Positions 33,160 to 46,237 of a stretch of DNA of 64,000 nt are shown piece after piece. Below the pieces are notes generated by a model that was not told where the DNA came from, searched no databases, and saw nothing but the letters and a program-made list of their open reading frames with translations. Source of the DNA: Tipula vernalis. Taxonomy: Eukaryota > Arthropoda > Insecta > Diptera > Tipulidae. The stretch spans positions 348,917,034 through 348,981,033 of the forward strand of contig OY282558.1 in NCBI GenBank assembly GCA_958295665.1, given 5' to 3'. A program made the position numbers and the translations under genes. Positions within the stretch are counted from its first letter, which is position 1; the number at the start of each line of letters is the position of its first letter.

Positions 33160-36100
33160 TTTGATAGTTTATAATTCGTTTGGTTGTGAAGAAAGTAGTT
33201 TGCAAATCCATAATTTTAAGAAAATTTTTCACTGCATCACAGTTTAATTTATCTCTGGTAGCCACTTATTTAAGCTACTGTATAAATATAATAATTGTTC
33301 GATAGGTAAATAAATGACCCTGCATATACATAATTGAGTACTAATTATATAGGGCCATAAAATGAATACCAATTGCAAGATATTAGCGGATTGTATGGAT
33401 TGTGAAAGTTTTGGTGTGATTGTATGGATTTTTGCAAAAAGAGACGAAACGGGAAAAAAATGCGATGATGGAGAGTTGAATTTTAACATCGGAGCTGTAC
33501 AGAGGTACAACATTTGTGAGTTACAAAAAAAAATATATTAATGGATGTCCTCACCAAAATGGATAAGGAAATTAATATTGAGTAAACGAAAAAATTTTAA
33601 AAGTTAATATTTAATATTAAAAATAAAAAAAAAATTATTAAAAATTCTTAAGTATAGTTAGTGGATACAAAGAAAAGTTTAATTAATTAAATAGTATAAA
33701 ATTAGTGAGCTAATAAATTAAAATTTAAATAATTAAAACCGAAAAGTGGACAAAAATGTGCAAAAACTGTATAGTGTTGAAACGAGCTTGTGCATATAAA
33801 TATAGTGGTGTAGTGAATTGCGAAACATAAATTAAGCTAGAAGCTTATGGACAATGATTATGTAAAATAATGAAACTAGAAGTGAAAATAAATTAATATA
33901 TACTTATATTACTAAAACTAAATTAATTAATGTTTGAATAAGTGCGAAGTATAAATGTATGTGTCTTAAATATCACAGTTTTGTTAAATGGTATGACAGA
34001 ATCAAATCACAGTTTTATGGTCACGAATGTTAAGTGCGTCGTAAGATCAAATTTATCACCGTTTTATTTTCTGGCATAACTGGATAAGTTTATGTTTTTG
34101 AGTCGAAATAATACGTTTACGATCGGATCCGCAACGCTTCGGAAAATCCATACAATCCCAAAGCGCAAGTTAATTATATTATTATTTTGTTTATATTTTT
34201 CTTATAATTTTTTTATATATAATTATACATATTATCATAAATATTGTAAAATAAGAAATAGTATTATCAATGTTATGCATTGATTATTTAGTAGTTAATT
34301 TCTTATGGTTATATTTTTTTTTTTCTAGATTTAAGTTCAGTTAGCTTTATGTAAAGCTAAATTCAAACATTTTGTTTTGTATGTAATTAATTTTGAGTAC
34401 CATTGGCGTACGTTCAAATCTTTATATTATTAATTTTTTTATTATTTCTTTTTAATTTAATAAACAATATTACATATTATAAATTTAGTGTAATATGAAC
34501 ATATGATAATTCAATTTTTTTTTTTCCTTTTTGTTTGTTAATGAGATGATGATGTGGTAGTTTTTTTTCTTATTTTTCCACTGGAGATGTGATCGCATTT
34601 TCTTTCCCTACAGTGTACACCCCTTAGACGTGATTGATTAATACAAAGCAGCAATATCTAGCTCGACCTCGGTCCACAAAATAACCCCCCCAGCCACTGC
34701 AAGCTAGCCGGCTGAAATATGCTGCGTGGATCCACCGAGGAAGAGTCTGCAACAGGTTTTATTAATCTCGAATTACGGGATGACAATACAGCCTGTTACA
34801 TGGTGTCTAGCAAACTAAACAAAAAATGCACAATGTTTATATTGACAGAAGAAAAGAGAACACACTGCGTGTATGCACTAGCACAGTACTGCCGTACTAA
34901 GAAACAAAAGTGACAAACGCCAAAGTTGCTATTAGAATTCTACAAACAAATACCACTTTTTTTGCTGTTTAAGACAGCCGAATATCCTTCATATTACGAC
35001 ATATGGTAAACAAAAATAGAAAAATTGAAATTACTCAAAACTTCAAAAACAAAAATGTGACTTTTTTTCTTAGCACGGCAGAATAAGTGGGTATCAGTAT
35101 AAATAACTCTATTAAGATTTTATCAACTATTTTATACTGATGCTTTGTATGTCTCTATATGTATCATTTTTAGTATAACATTAGTAAGGAGATAAGGTGT
35201 CGTAAATCGATTTCTAAAAACAATGTCTGAAATTACCAATCAAATATTGAATGGTTAGCAAATACAGCTTTTAGTACTCTTGTAAACCTAGCACATTAAA
35301 TAATTATTTTTCCTTTGCTTTACTTCTTGATAAATTTCAAAGTAGGCATAATACGAGAAATAATGAATTCTCCTTTTTGCTTTGTTTACACCGATTCAAA
35401 TTTATCATTTCATTTTATCACTGAACCGGAATCGCACCCCTGAAGCCTAACCAAGCGGAAGTTTTAGTGATAAATAAAAAAATTATTATTCGCTTGTAGT
35501 ATGCTAGAAAAACGTATGTCCACATCAAATTTTTTTTTTTTGTATCAAACGTGTGCCTCCTTATAATGTTTTTTGTTTAAAAAATACACGATACTTTAAA
35601 AGTCTTCTGAAATTGTTTCTTCATCGGTATACAATTTTGACAATAACGATACATTATTCTTTAAGAGTACCTCAATACGTACCACTAAAATTTATTTTGA
35701 GTTAGTAATATTTTTTTGGTTTGTTTTGATGAAAAATAGAAATTACAGCAGTTTTGGCTACATACAGTTTTTTTAATAAAAAAATATTTTTCCAACAAAA
35801 ATTTTTTTATCACTAAAATTTGCGCTGGCTTCTGGTTCCTATTGTTTTGTTGTGATAATTTTGTTCGGGTAGATGTAACCAGATTTATAAATTTTTTAAA
35901 TTTAATTTGTAAATTTAAATAATTATTTAAAACTTTCAATAGTAGTTATTTGGAGAGCAAAATATTGTACATATTTTATTTTACTTTGTAATGATTTTTT
36001 TTTTTTTTGAAATTTGTTTAATTCTATTTTTGATCATTAGCCATGAAATTATTTAATTAGAACAGTAAATAAATGAAACGGTCTGAGAGAAATTAGAAAA

Positions 36101-36570
36101 AAAGTATCTTATCCCCAATATTTGAATATGAGGGAATCTTGGTACTGGTATGGCCTATCTGGCCGCATATATCGGCATATTGGCTCCTTATAAGTTAAGG
36201 CTTCAACATTAAACATGGAATGATCTTAGAGGAATTTTAAAATAAAACTACATATTTTAAGTTTGTAATATAAAATAATTGTTTTGTTCCAATGTGCAAT
36301 GACGTAACAAAATTAGTTTGACCAAAAGAAAATTTTCAAACAACATTTTCTCTACATGAGAATTTTTTCTTGAATCTGCTGAATTTTATTTCAACATTTT
36401 TTTCGGAATGGCGCTACATTTATACGACATTTACACTTTTTTCGATAGCTCCATTTTGGTTAAGAAACATACCTAAATTTCGGGCTGAGATTTCGGCCTA
36501 ACTTAAATATTGTATTTGTCGGTTTTAAACTTTTTAGATTCGTTACCTGAAAAATCTTTCTCGTAATCCG
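33160..36570. other. Long AT-rich stretch, no confirmed gene
   Basis: A distinctly less AT-rich island at 34600-34920 holds a 64-codon plus-strand frame from an ATG at 34719 (MLRGSTEEESATGFINLELR ...). It has several cysteines but no motif I recognise. Near 35395 lies an arm of the palindromic family seen at 30074. The rest is A/T runs and chance frames. Confidence 0.4.
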
Positions 36571-36583
36571 TATCCAACTTTAA

Positions 36584-37921
36584 GGAGAACACCACTGTGA
36601 GATTTTCAAAAAATTCATTTTTTTTTTTGCCTTTAAAAGTCCCTTAGACCCTCAAAAATATGATACAAATTCGTTTATAGCTAAAAAAAATTTTTCGATG
36701 GTTTTCAAGCATTTTCCTTGAGCTCTCTAAGAGCAGAAAAACGCTATCGGCAATATAACCCTGTTATTTTTAGTTTCTTCTTCATTTAATTTTATTATCC
36801 TTAGAAATTAAGTTACCGACTGCAATAAGTTCTCTTTTTGACCTATAGTTGCAAAAAAAAAAAAATGTCCACCAGCTGAAGCGCATTTTTGGAGTGCGCG
36901 TCTGTTTGTGTACATATTTATTGTTTTTTTACGAATAACAGTGTGTTTTTTACTTGTTTAAGTCATGTCTCTACCGAAAGTATAAGAAAATAAAAAAGGT
37001 GATCGGAGGAATTATCGAACAAAGACTAAGAAGCAAAATAACGCTCGAAAGCTCAAAATGACTTAGCGAATTACAATCACAAGCCAGCTATGTGTGATGA
37101 AGTATATGAAGCAGTCTTGCCGATTTATAAATATCTTAGTAGCGATAATCTGCTTGAGCGCTGTTTGGGTGGATATACTCAAAATACAAATAAGAACTTT
37201 AACAAGGTAGTGTGGACGATCGCTCCAAAAAATAGTTCTGGCGGTAAATTAATGCTCGATATTGCAGCTGATATTACTACAATGGCTTTCAATGATGGTC
37301 TACTATCCCTTGCTCAAGTTTTAGAAACAATAGGTGTTGCCTCAACAAGAGGCTCGGAGAGGCAATTTGGCAGCTTCCAAGGCCAGAAATGAAGCGTATA
37401 TCAACGTAGAAGGACAACTGTATGGAGCTAGCATTGCTGATCAGAGTTATGTAAAAAATTTCTAAAGTTATTGAGAAGTTATTGATGCCAAAAACTAAAC
37501 ACTAGAAATTTTAACTGTAGCTTCTTAAATAGATTTAAAATCGAAGTATCTGATTTTTTGTTGATTCATTAAAAATTAAAAAAGGTATACAACTCTTTAT
37601 ACGAAATGTAATTTTTTAATATCCTCAGATACTTCGATGCTAAAAGTAATATATTTCATGAAAATATTTTATTTTTTGTTCCAGGAACAAATTTAAGACA
37701 CTTCTACTGCGTGCAGTGGAGCGACTCGAGTCAAAATCACTTCTACTAAAGCTACTCTTACGCCGCCATTTCGTATTTTTTTTACATAAAAATTTTTTTT
37801 TACTTGAATATATGCCAAATATAGCCTAAAAGTTTTTTTTTTTTCTCTAAACAGAACCCATTCCTCAAAAAAAATACCAAACTAAGCACTTGAAAATGGT
37901 CGGTCACAGTGGTGTCCTCCC
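36584..37921. mobile_element. TTAA-flanked DNA transposon (Kolobok-like, piggyBac less likely)
   Basis: Ends GGAGAACACCACTGTGA (36584-36600) and, inverted, GGGAGGACACCACTGTGA (37904-37921). Each is directly flanked by TTAA (36580-36583 and 37922-37925). TTAA duplications are known for piggyBac and Kolobok. The transposase fragment inside is not piggyBac-like, so Kolobok or a relative is favoured. At 1338 bp it is an internally deleted derivative. Confidence 0.78.
37090..37440 (+). pseudogene. C-terminal fragment of a Mutator/Kolobok-like transposase
   Basis: An open 100-codon frame: YEAVLPIYKYLSSDNLLERC, then LGGYTQNTNKNFNKVVWTIA, PKNSSGGKLMLDIAADITTM and AFNDGLLSLAQVLETIGVAS. The block 'L-RCL-G-TQN-NESFN---W---PK' is the C-terminal hallmark of a transposase family common in arthropods, placed from memory with Mutator-like or Kolobok transposases. 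Just upstream is the basic head of a possible first exon. The catalytic part is absent. Confidence 0.6.
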
Positions 37922-38131
37922 TTAATATACAGAAAGGAACATTTAAGTTAACCTAACTAAATATCTCAAAATAAGAGATGGTAGAAAATATTCCAGGAAA
38001 AGATTGCTTAACCTATCAAACTCAATTCATGGATCTATTCTCTTGGAAAGTAGGAAAAATTTAAAAATGTTTCAGGCAAAAGTTGTTTGTTTTTTGCGTA
38101 AAATAATATTTCGTTCAGAAATATTGGTTCT

Positions 38132-38416
38132 TAGACTGTGTTTCAAACGAATAAAAATCCACATAATAAGTAAAAAGTATTTTTGACATTTTATTTACCA
38201 CTGAAATTTTAATTGCTCAGGGACATGGAGTTAAACATTTCTAGCTGGTATTTTACTTTTCTCTACGCAAAACAAAAATAAAAAACGTAAACGTCACAAT
38301 GTTAACCAGTTTCATTTGAAACACCAAAACGATTAACAAGTGAGGAAAATTGAATATTTTATACCACAGTTAAAACATTTAACTTTTATACTTTTTACGA
38401 TTGAAACACAGCCTAG
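38132..38416. mobile_element. Possible small MITE
   Basis: TAGACTGTGTTTCAAACGA at the left and the complement CTAGGCTGTGTTTCAATCGT at the right form an 18-20-bp imperfect inverted repeat around 250 bp of AT-rich non-coding DNA. No convincing target duplication beyond TA-rich flanks. Confidence 0.45.
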
Positions 38417-38419
38417 TTA

Positions 38420-40480
38420 AAAAAAACGATTTGACCTTGACAAGTCATTTAAAAGCCCTCTTCTAGATCAAATAACTTTTTTTGGAATATATTTTTGCGA
38501 TAACGCTTATCATTTAAATGAGTCAACCTGTGCAGCCCACCCTGTAAAATATCATGTATATCAAACGATTAATTTCATCGAAAACTGATTAGTCTTAAAT
38601 AGCTACATTGATGGCTGCAATACAAATTTAATCATAATGAGACATTTCTTTATATCGTAGTATTTCGTTGTTTATTGTTTTATAGTTCAATACCAGGTAA
38701 TCAGTATACATATGGAAAATTAGTTTCTAGTTGTTTAATATCGATTGTATTCTACAGAGATAGAAGATGTAAACGTGTACAGACAATCGATATATGTATG
38801 TACATAGATAGAAGTTTGTCTATTTTCATTATTTTTGTAGACTCTATTGTGTGCTTATTTCCTTTATTTATTGCAATTTTGAAATGTATGTTGCAATGTA
38901 TACTCGTAGTTTAGGAAAGAAAAAACAATTTTCCTTCATAGATTCGATTTAACGCTAAATTTAGTTAGATTTCCATGTTCTTCTCAATACACTTATTGTT
39001 CAGTGGAGGATGTAAAAATATTGTTTCTGTAATGCTCGCTTAATTTAAGCAAATTAAATAAAAATAAATAACAGATGTTAAATGGTGTTTTTATTATATG
39101 ATCCTCAAGAAGTTTTACGCCTTTCTAAACTATTTGACTTATATTTTGTTAGAACCAATTGCCTTAGAAAATTTTCAATTAAAGAGCAAACAATATGTTT
39201 CAAAATGTGTATTCAAAGGAAGAAGCATAATTTGGTCGGAAATAAATTAATACAACTTAAATATGTGTATTGTGTATATTTCGATATTTGTATGTGTTTA
39301 TACCTATAAGTTTTAATAATTTCTCTTAATATTTTTCGTATTTTCCTTCCACTTTTTTAAGAAAATACGTGAGCCCATAATGAATTCAATAAAGAAAAAC
39401 AATCATGATGTTCGTGAGATCTTAAAATATTTCTTCGTCTATTCATTTAAGTAAGCAAGATAAAGAAGTGTTAAGGAAAATATGAGCATATACGGAACAA
39501 AACCAAACATATCAAAAACATAATGATAGCTTTTCTCTCTTATAGCTAGCTATGTGGAAGTTTTTTTTTTTTTTGCCTTTTATCCGGTGCTGTCTGCTTT
39601 TATTGATCAAACGTGTCACACATTGGGTGCTAATATACGTACGAATAATGTTTTTGTTATTATTAATATTTTGTTGTAATACCACCAATTTAATATTGCA
39701 TTTTATGTTCTAATTTGTTGTAACAGAGAAAATAAATGCTTAATTTAGAGTTAATAAGCGGTATATGGTAGGTATGTATAATATACGAAAATGTGTTTAT
39801 ACCTAAATCGGTGGTATGATACAATTTTGTAACTTAATAATTATACGTGTACAGGGTACTAATATTGACTGAAAACAAACAGTTTTGTATCAATAAAATA
39901 ATTGTAGTAAAATGTATATGAAACGGGTACACTAAAATCAAAAATTATTGGATTATCTTACTATTTGGAACGTATTGAAATACCTTTTATGTAAAATATT
40001 AAATTTTAAAAGAACTTCACCTACGAAACCTTTCGCTCATATGTGTCGTCTTAGCCGTTGTTCTTTTATGTTGAACCTGTAGAACAAAATTCTACTCTAC
40101 ACCAGGCGTTTTAACCTATAGGTCGCGGACCCAAATTGATGTCGCGAGATTTAAATTTTGGGTCGCTAAATAATAGTTGTATTGCTTTCACAAAAAATAA
40201 AAAATTACAACAACAATCGTACTAGATAGACCAAAAAAGAGTTTAGCTTAACCCAAAAAAAATTAGTGGTTAAACAAATCTTAACCAAATTTTTAGTTTC
40301 AATACCTGCCACAAGAGTCGAATTGACAAGAAAATACACGAAAAAAAATTAGACCAAAATTTGGTTAATTTTTGCTGTTGCTTTGACCAGCCGTTAACCA
40401 AATAAAATACCTAACTCATTTTGGTTGAAAGTAATACACTTAATATACATAGATTATAATTATAGCATTTTTTACAAACA
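38420..40480. other. AT-rich stretch, no gene identified
   Basis: No coding motifs. Around 40110-40170 a CAGGCGTTTTAACCTATAGG ... GGTCGCGGACCCAAATTGAT ... GTCGCGAG block looks like the end of a hAT-type element (GGTCGC/GCGACC words), but I found no partner end. Confidence 0.35.
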
Positions 40481-40482
40481 TA

Positions 40483-41680
40483 CGCGGTACGCCTTCTTTT
40501 ATGGGGGTATGTAAACATTGAATAACTTTGAAAAAAAAACAATCAATTTCTATATATGAGGTATTTTTATTCAAGTTGGTCTTTTACAATTTATTTGGAT
40601 CAGTTTTTGAATACAACATTAATTAAGTGTCCTTTTTGTTGCGTTTTCCATTACCTTTTCGAGCATCTCGGTTGGTGTAGCGATTATTTCGGCACGAATG
40701 TTTGCCTTGAACTCGTCTATGGTTTGAGGCTTGCTGGCGTATAGTTTTCTTTTCAAATAACCCCACAAAAAGAAGTCCGGAGGGGTCAAATCTGGAGATC
40801 AGGGTGGCCAGTCAATGTCGCGGACGTCCAGGGAATTTTCGTTGCAAAAACTGAATTGGTTTTTTGGTGGTTTCTAATTATTGTCTTGTTGAAACCAGTA
40901 ACCGTCAAGACCTTTTTCACGCATTTCCGGGAAAACGTAATGAGCCAAAATCCACCGATATCTAAAATGAATGAGCCAAAATCCATCGAATGCTTCTATT
41001 TCTCTGAAAAAATATGGTCCAATGATGGATTTGGTGCAAACACCAGCCCAAACAGTCACTTTTTTGTCATGCAATGGCGTTTCATAGATATTGGGTGGAT
41101 TCTCCATTCCCCAAATGGGGCAATTTTGCTTATTAACGCCACCAGAGAGAGTGAAATAGGCCTCGGCGGTCATCAAAATTTGCTTCCAAAAATCAGGTAC
41201 AGTGTCAACCATTCGAGCGACTGTTTTGGCTGTATTTCAAGCGACGTGGACGGTCTGTCGGCAATATTCTTTGTGTTAATTGCACTTTACACGGAAACAA
41301 ATCCAAATCATTCTTCAAAATGTGCCGCAAAGTGGTTCCAATGAGGCCAAAATGCTGAGCGCGGGGACGATACAACACTTTTGGGTTCTGTGCAACGCTC
41401 TCTTTGACCGCTTCAACCAGTTCATTGGAACGTCTTGGTCGTTGATAAATGGCATGTGACACCAAATGACTAATAATGTTGTTAGATAGTGCCTGTTGGC
41501 CACGATATTTTCGATAATATGCAGGTGAGTTAACACAACTGAACGACTGTTTTCAGTGTACAGTGTCACTATTTCGGTGCTTTGTACTAAATTGACGTTT
41601 CAAAAACATGTTTAATCAAGGTCAATCGGTATCAAAGTTATTCAATGTTTACATACCCCCATAAAAGATGGTACACCCTG
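40483..41680. mobile_element. Mariner/Tc1-superfamily element, decayed
   Basis: The right end, inverted, reads CAGGGTGTACCATCTTTTAT. The left end shares its later part (GCCTTCTTTTATGGGGGTAT) and then GTAAACATTGAATAACTTTGA, so the repeat is about 45 bp. TA flanks both ends (40481-40482 and 41681-41682), the superfamily's target duplication. The element is about 1.2 kb, full length for the type, with a minus-strand transposase. Confidence 0.88.
40640..41600 (-). pseudogene. Mariner/Tc1-type transposase, catalytic residue lost
   Basis: N-terminal DNA-binding part: HAIYQRPRRSNELVEAVKES, then VLYRPRAQHFGL and TTLRHILKNDL. Catalytic part: WKQILMTAEAYFTLSGGVNK, PIWGMENPPNIYETPLHDKK, VTVWAGVCTKSIIGPYFFRE, GYWFQQD, and then, in another frame, DLTPPDFFLWGYLKRKLY. 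The first catalytic aspartate, normally in (S/T)DEA-F, is alanine here (TAEAYF). The stretch after QQD is deleted or scrambled, with stops. Inactive. Close sequence words place it with the insect mariners that have WGYLK near the third aspartate. Confidence 0.82.
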
Positions 41681-41689
41681 TAGATTATA

Positions 41690-43500
41690 TAAAATTATAA
41701 AATATTTATGTAATGTTGACGACTGCTAAATTTGGGAATGACGTCTAGCATATTAATAAAAAGCTTATTGATTATTTTTTATACGAAATTTTAGCAAGTT
41801 ATAAATAAAAATGTTGTTACAAAAATATAAGCAACAAGCATAAATTATTTTCCGTCTAGTTCTACACTTAGGACCAGTTCTCCTCTAAAATTTTGTGAAA
41901 AAATTTTGATTAAAGGGAATAGTTAAATGTAGAATTTTGCATAGTGGGAACATTCAACAATTCCATAAATGAAACATTTTGACATTTCATTTTCAAACAA
42001 CTACACTAATTTGATTAAAATTCGGTGAGAAAGTGTTTGTTTTCCCATTACTAACTGTTTTTGCCAATAAAATTTATAAAAAAAGGGAAACTTACAATTA
42101 TTTAAAAAGCAAATTTATATATTCGGATAATGGTCCTACACTAAGGAAAAGTGTTTTAAAATAACTTATCCAAAAACATTGTCAAAATTTGATAATGATT
42201 CTACCGCTGATAATCATCAAACGTCGAATTGCCATTCTCTTATAATAGAAGAACCTAAATTAATTGAACAAGCAGTTCAGGATGTATGTATGTACGTGAA
42301 AGAATGAAGACTGACTGACTATTTTACAAAAATTATTTCCCTTTTTTCATTAGGAGACACTCGCAGCAGATGAAACACAAGAAAAATTGAAAAATGAGTG
42401 CAGCTACAGCAAAAATAAGTGCAAAAACGTAATCGATTGACATTTCAAAAATAAGGAAAAAGATTGTATTTTATTTGTAAATACGCGTATAAAAATTTCA
42501 GTTTTTCTCAAGTGACTTGCTACAGCGCCAAATGGTTCCTCCGCCACAATGCACAACAGAAGAATTACTGAATTTTAAGCATGTGTGTCAAATTTACTTC
42601 AGGCGTAGAAGTACTTACTGCCTTCATATAAAACTAATAAAATGAACGTGTTACGCCTAAGTAGTGAAAGAGGGCAATTTTTTATCACATCGTTTTGTGG
42701 AGCAGTATTTTTTTCCTTAAATTTCTTTCTTATTTTAAGAAATGAAATATTCGGTTCTTTCGATTATTGTTGAGGAAATTGATATTCCATCTCTACTCAT
42801 TACATCTGTGCGAATAAGACACTGGAGCTTAGGTTTGAAATCGTAGTTTTCCATTATTTTAATTTTATCTAAAATGTTTGGTTTTGGATTAAAACACAAC
42901 GAGCGTATTCACGCTCAACTCGCAAAAGATTTATTTGAAAACATTTATGTATTATAAATATCTATTGAATCATTTCAAGCCATTTCAATGAGGCTGAGAA
43001 ATCCCTGCATAAAGATGGCTATTGTTCGCTCAGTATTTAAACTACGTTATATTTTTGGTTCAAAAAGTCAATAAGTTATTCTCGTGGTTGGCCATGACTT
43101 TGGAGTCAAACAGTAGTATTTTTGTAATTTTCCTTAAAAATTTATTTATTAAAAATAATTAATTTATTGTTAATTTAATAATTGTTTTTGTAGTGAAGCC
43201 GGAGTGGAACGTCAGGTGGATCGTTCTGTGTCTTAAAAATTACAAATGATAAAAGAGAGGCTTACTTTTGTGGTTATCCTGGATTCGCCCTCTATTCTTC
43301 ATTTTAAGGCGTGGTGGACGTAACCTGAAGGTTTTCTGTGATTTATGTTTGAACCTCTAAAATTCATTTTGGTACAATTTTTCGTGGTATTTTTTCGAAA
43401 TACACCTAATCAAAACAGGAAAAACAAAACATTTCCAATGGTTTTTGCACAAATAGTGGATTGGGTCCCGAAAGCGGGTGAGTATTAGCAGAGCCTTCTA
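41690..43500. other. AT-rich stretch, no gene identified
   Basis: No motifs. A short segment at 42360-42430 (charged, lysine-rich on the plus strand) might be a transposon scrap but is too short to call. Confidence 0.4.
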
Positions 43501-44274
43501 GAGTATAGAGCCATAATCTTAATGACGTATTTTTAGAAGCTTTTTAGTGGTATAACTTTTCACTGATTTCCATAGGAATCCATAGTAAAAATGGTGTTTT
43601 TTAGCTTCAAGTTTTTCAATGAAAAAAGCAAAAATATTATAAAATGTTTATATAAAAGTTTTCTACATATCTTTAAGAACAATATACAAAAAGGCCATAT
43701 TGGTATTAAGTAAATATTAATTGCAGAAATATTAAAATTAAATTATTTCTAAAATATATTTTTTCGAACTTTCATTTTGAAAAATAAATCAAAGTTGGCT
43801 CTGACAAATTAAAATAATACTTGCTAAATTTATCTTTAGTTTTACTAGTGTACGTAAGATAAGTCTAAATGGTTACAGAAAAATACGAAAAAAAGTTATT
43901 AATGCTGTGTGCCTCAGAAGACTTTTCAAACTAAACTTTTGTAAGACCCAGTAATTCATGCAATATTTAAATAGATGTCACTAAGTTAAAAGTATTCAAC
44001 TGTGCCTTATACCAAACTAAACTTTTTATATGTATATTTAATTTGTGAAGGTTTGTTACAGTATTATTTTTATTTTATTTGTTGGTAACAAGAAACTATA
44101 ACAAAACTGAAATTTACAAGCATAAATTTGCTAATGATAAATGATAATGCTTATATCCGCAAACACTTGAGTGTCTGCTAATTCCCTTAATAAAATTTGC
44201 GGTCCCTTCGCTCAACACCAAACTTTTAAAGGTTTAAAATTTTAAATAAAATTCCGTGTTTCTGTGTTTCTTTA

Positions 44275-44960
44275 TTGGCTGGCCAGTGGAGAACGGGCTA
44301 TAGGGTCACTGGTATAATTTTCAATAAATCAAGATATTCTGTGAGAACAATTGTTCACAAAATTCTTGATGTTTGTAAAGCTCGCACCAAAGTTAGTCAA
44401 ATTGCCAAGTTAAATTCATATAGTCTTATCGGCGAACAATTTAATCGACGATCGGCCACTTCAATATTTTCTAAAGCGTTAAGTGCTATCGATGGATACC
44501 ACGTAATAATTGTTGTACCGACTGCAATACACAGTCAATATATGAATCTAGAACTTGATTAACGCATTAATTTAATGGCAGTATGCGACAGTTCTGGTAA
44601 ATTTATTAATATTTGTTGTGGATACTCGGGTTCTGTACATGACCAAAGAGTCCTGCGGATTAGTCAATTATATCGCAAACAAACATTCCCACCTCATGGA
44701 TTTTTTCTAGTAGGTGACAGTGAATACAAATGTTCATTAGACCCGGTAGCTATTATCACACCGTTCGTAAGAAAAGGCAACTTAACCGCAGTAGAAAGAA
44801 ACTTTAACGTTAAGCATAGCAAAGCACGAAGTATTGTGGGAAATACATTTAGAATAGTGAAAATCGATGACGGGCGATTTTTTTAAAATCACTGGAACTG
44901 AAAATTTTTTGTTTTTCAATTACATTTACATACTACGCATACTACATGTTTTAAACAGTA
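44275..44960 (+). pseudogene. Harbinger-type (DDE_Tnp_4) transposase remnant
   Basis: In order: NRRSATSIFSKALSAIDGYH (first D), VIIVVPTAIHSQY, a stop, then INLMAVCDSSGKFINICCGY, SGSVHDQRVLRISQLYRK (second D), FPPHGFFLVGDSEYKCSLDP, VAIITPFVRKGNLTAVERNF and NVKHSKARSIVGNTF. The final glutamate position (normally VER-FG) is changed to V-GNTF. The C-terminal helix is cut by the hAT-like insertion at 44967. One stop and at least one shift. It is a different lineage from the Harbinger at 756. Confidence 0.8.
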
Positions 44961-45602
44961 CGTCACAGGGATGAAAACGTTGATCCTTTAGTACTTTTTT
45001 CGGTCCTTTAGAAAATAAAAAGTACTTAGATACTTTTGAGCATCATTTCAGTCCTTTCGAAAAATATTGATATTCAATTTTTTCTGTTAGGTAGCACTTT
45101 TTGAAGCTCGAATCATTTTTCGTTGGACAGCTCTTCGAATTTCAACCAAATTCAATTCTAACCGCCGAGGCGACTGTATACCGACGGCAAACAAACGTAA
45201 TAACGCTTTATCCCTCTAATTTTGGTGGGCAAGGGGGTGGTCTTGTTCTTGTAATTGTAACTTGAGGGAAATATAATTGTATCTATTATATTACTTACAA
45301 CACCAAACACGAATTTTAAATGCGAGTGAACATGTTTTTATAAAAATTTTATCCATTTATAATGTTAGTACGATATTTTCAATCAAACTAAATTTAATTA
45401 GATCCGAAACACGAAATTCAATTGTAAAATGCCATATGACGAGCGAATTTGGTTTTCGGTAATTTTGAAGTAATTTTCATATTTAATTAAATTAAATTTT
45501 ATTGAAAACATAACACTAATACTATAAATAGGCAACAATTTTATGTATAAGTGATTTTAATATAATAATCCTAAAAAAATATTTACTCGCATTCGCAATT
45601 CG

Positions 45603-46237
45603 GATTCTAGGTCTATTCCCCTAGCACAATTCCACTAGACACAATTCCACTGCACACAATTCCATTGGCACAATTCCACTTGGCACAATTCCACTGGGCA
45701 CAATTCCATTTGGCACAATTAAACTTGCACAATTTAATTTTTTATAATCAAACGCATTTAGGGTGGTAAATGGCCCGCACGATTTGCCACCCTAAATGTG
45801 TTTGATTATCAAAAAGTTAAATTGTGCAAGTTAAATTCGTTTAATTATAAAAATAGTTAAACTTAAAAAGTTACGTAAATTTTTACGAATGTTAAAGAAA
45901 TGGAATTGCACCAATTGAATTGTATGCAGTGGAATCGTGTCGAGTGGAATTGCTACCTTCACCATTTTTTGAAAGGTATACCCTTCTTGCTTCTTTTATT
46001 ATAAATTAGCTTCTTTCCCTACTTCAGTTTTTATTAATTTAAAGCCCATAGTTATAATTATCTTTGTAATTACGTTTCAATAATACCAATAAAATATTAA
46101 AGCGTGTGTTTGCGTTTCCGTGCAACTATACAAGTTGTAACGCAAGTTAAATTGTTCCCCAGTCGAATTGTGTCAGGTGAAATTGTCCCCGTGGAATTGC
46201 GTCCAGTGGAATTGTGCTAGTGGAATAGCCCGGTTAC
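45603..46237. mobile_element. FB-like foldback element with 9-bp target duplication
   Basis: Flanked by CGCAATTCG on both sides (45594-45602 and 46238-46246). The arms are inverted and built of tandem 14-18-bp units around ACAATTCCACT (left, about 45613-45735) and AGTGGAATTGT (right, about 45900-46228). A second, inner palindrome at about 45724-45834 pairs TTTAGGGTGGTAAAT with its complement. Tandemly repeated inverted arms with a 9-bp duplication are the signature of Drosophila FB elements. No gene inside. Confidence 0.82.

Noticed and set aside
34719..34913. Small cysteine-containing host gene
   Set aside because: Only 64 codons, with no recognised motif and no splice or promoter support. 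Kept only as a note in the AT-rich stretch.
40110..40200. End of a hAT element (GGTCGCGGACCC words)
   Set aside because: No partner end or 8-bp duplication could be found, so it is only mentioned in the gap note.
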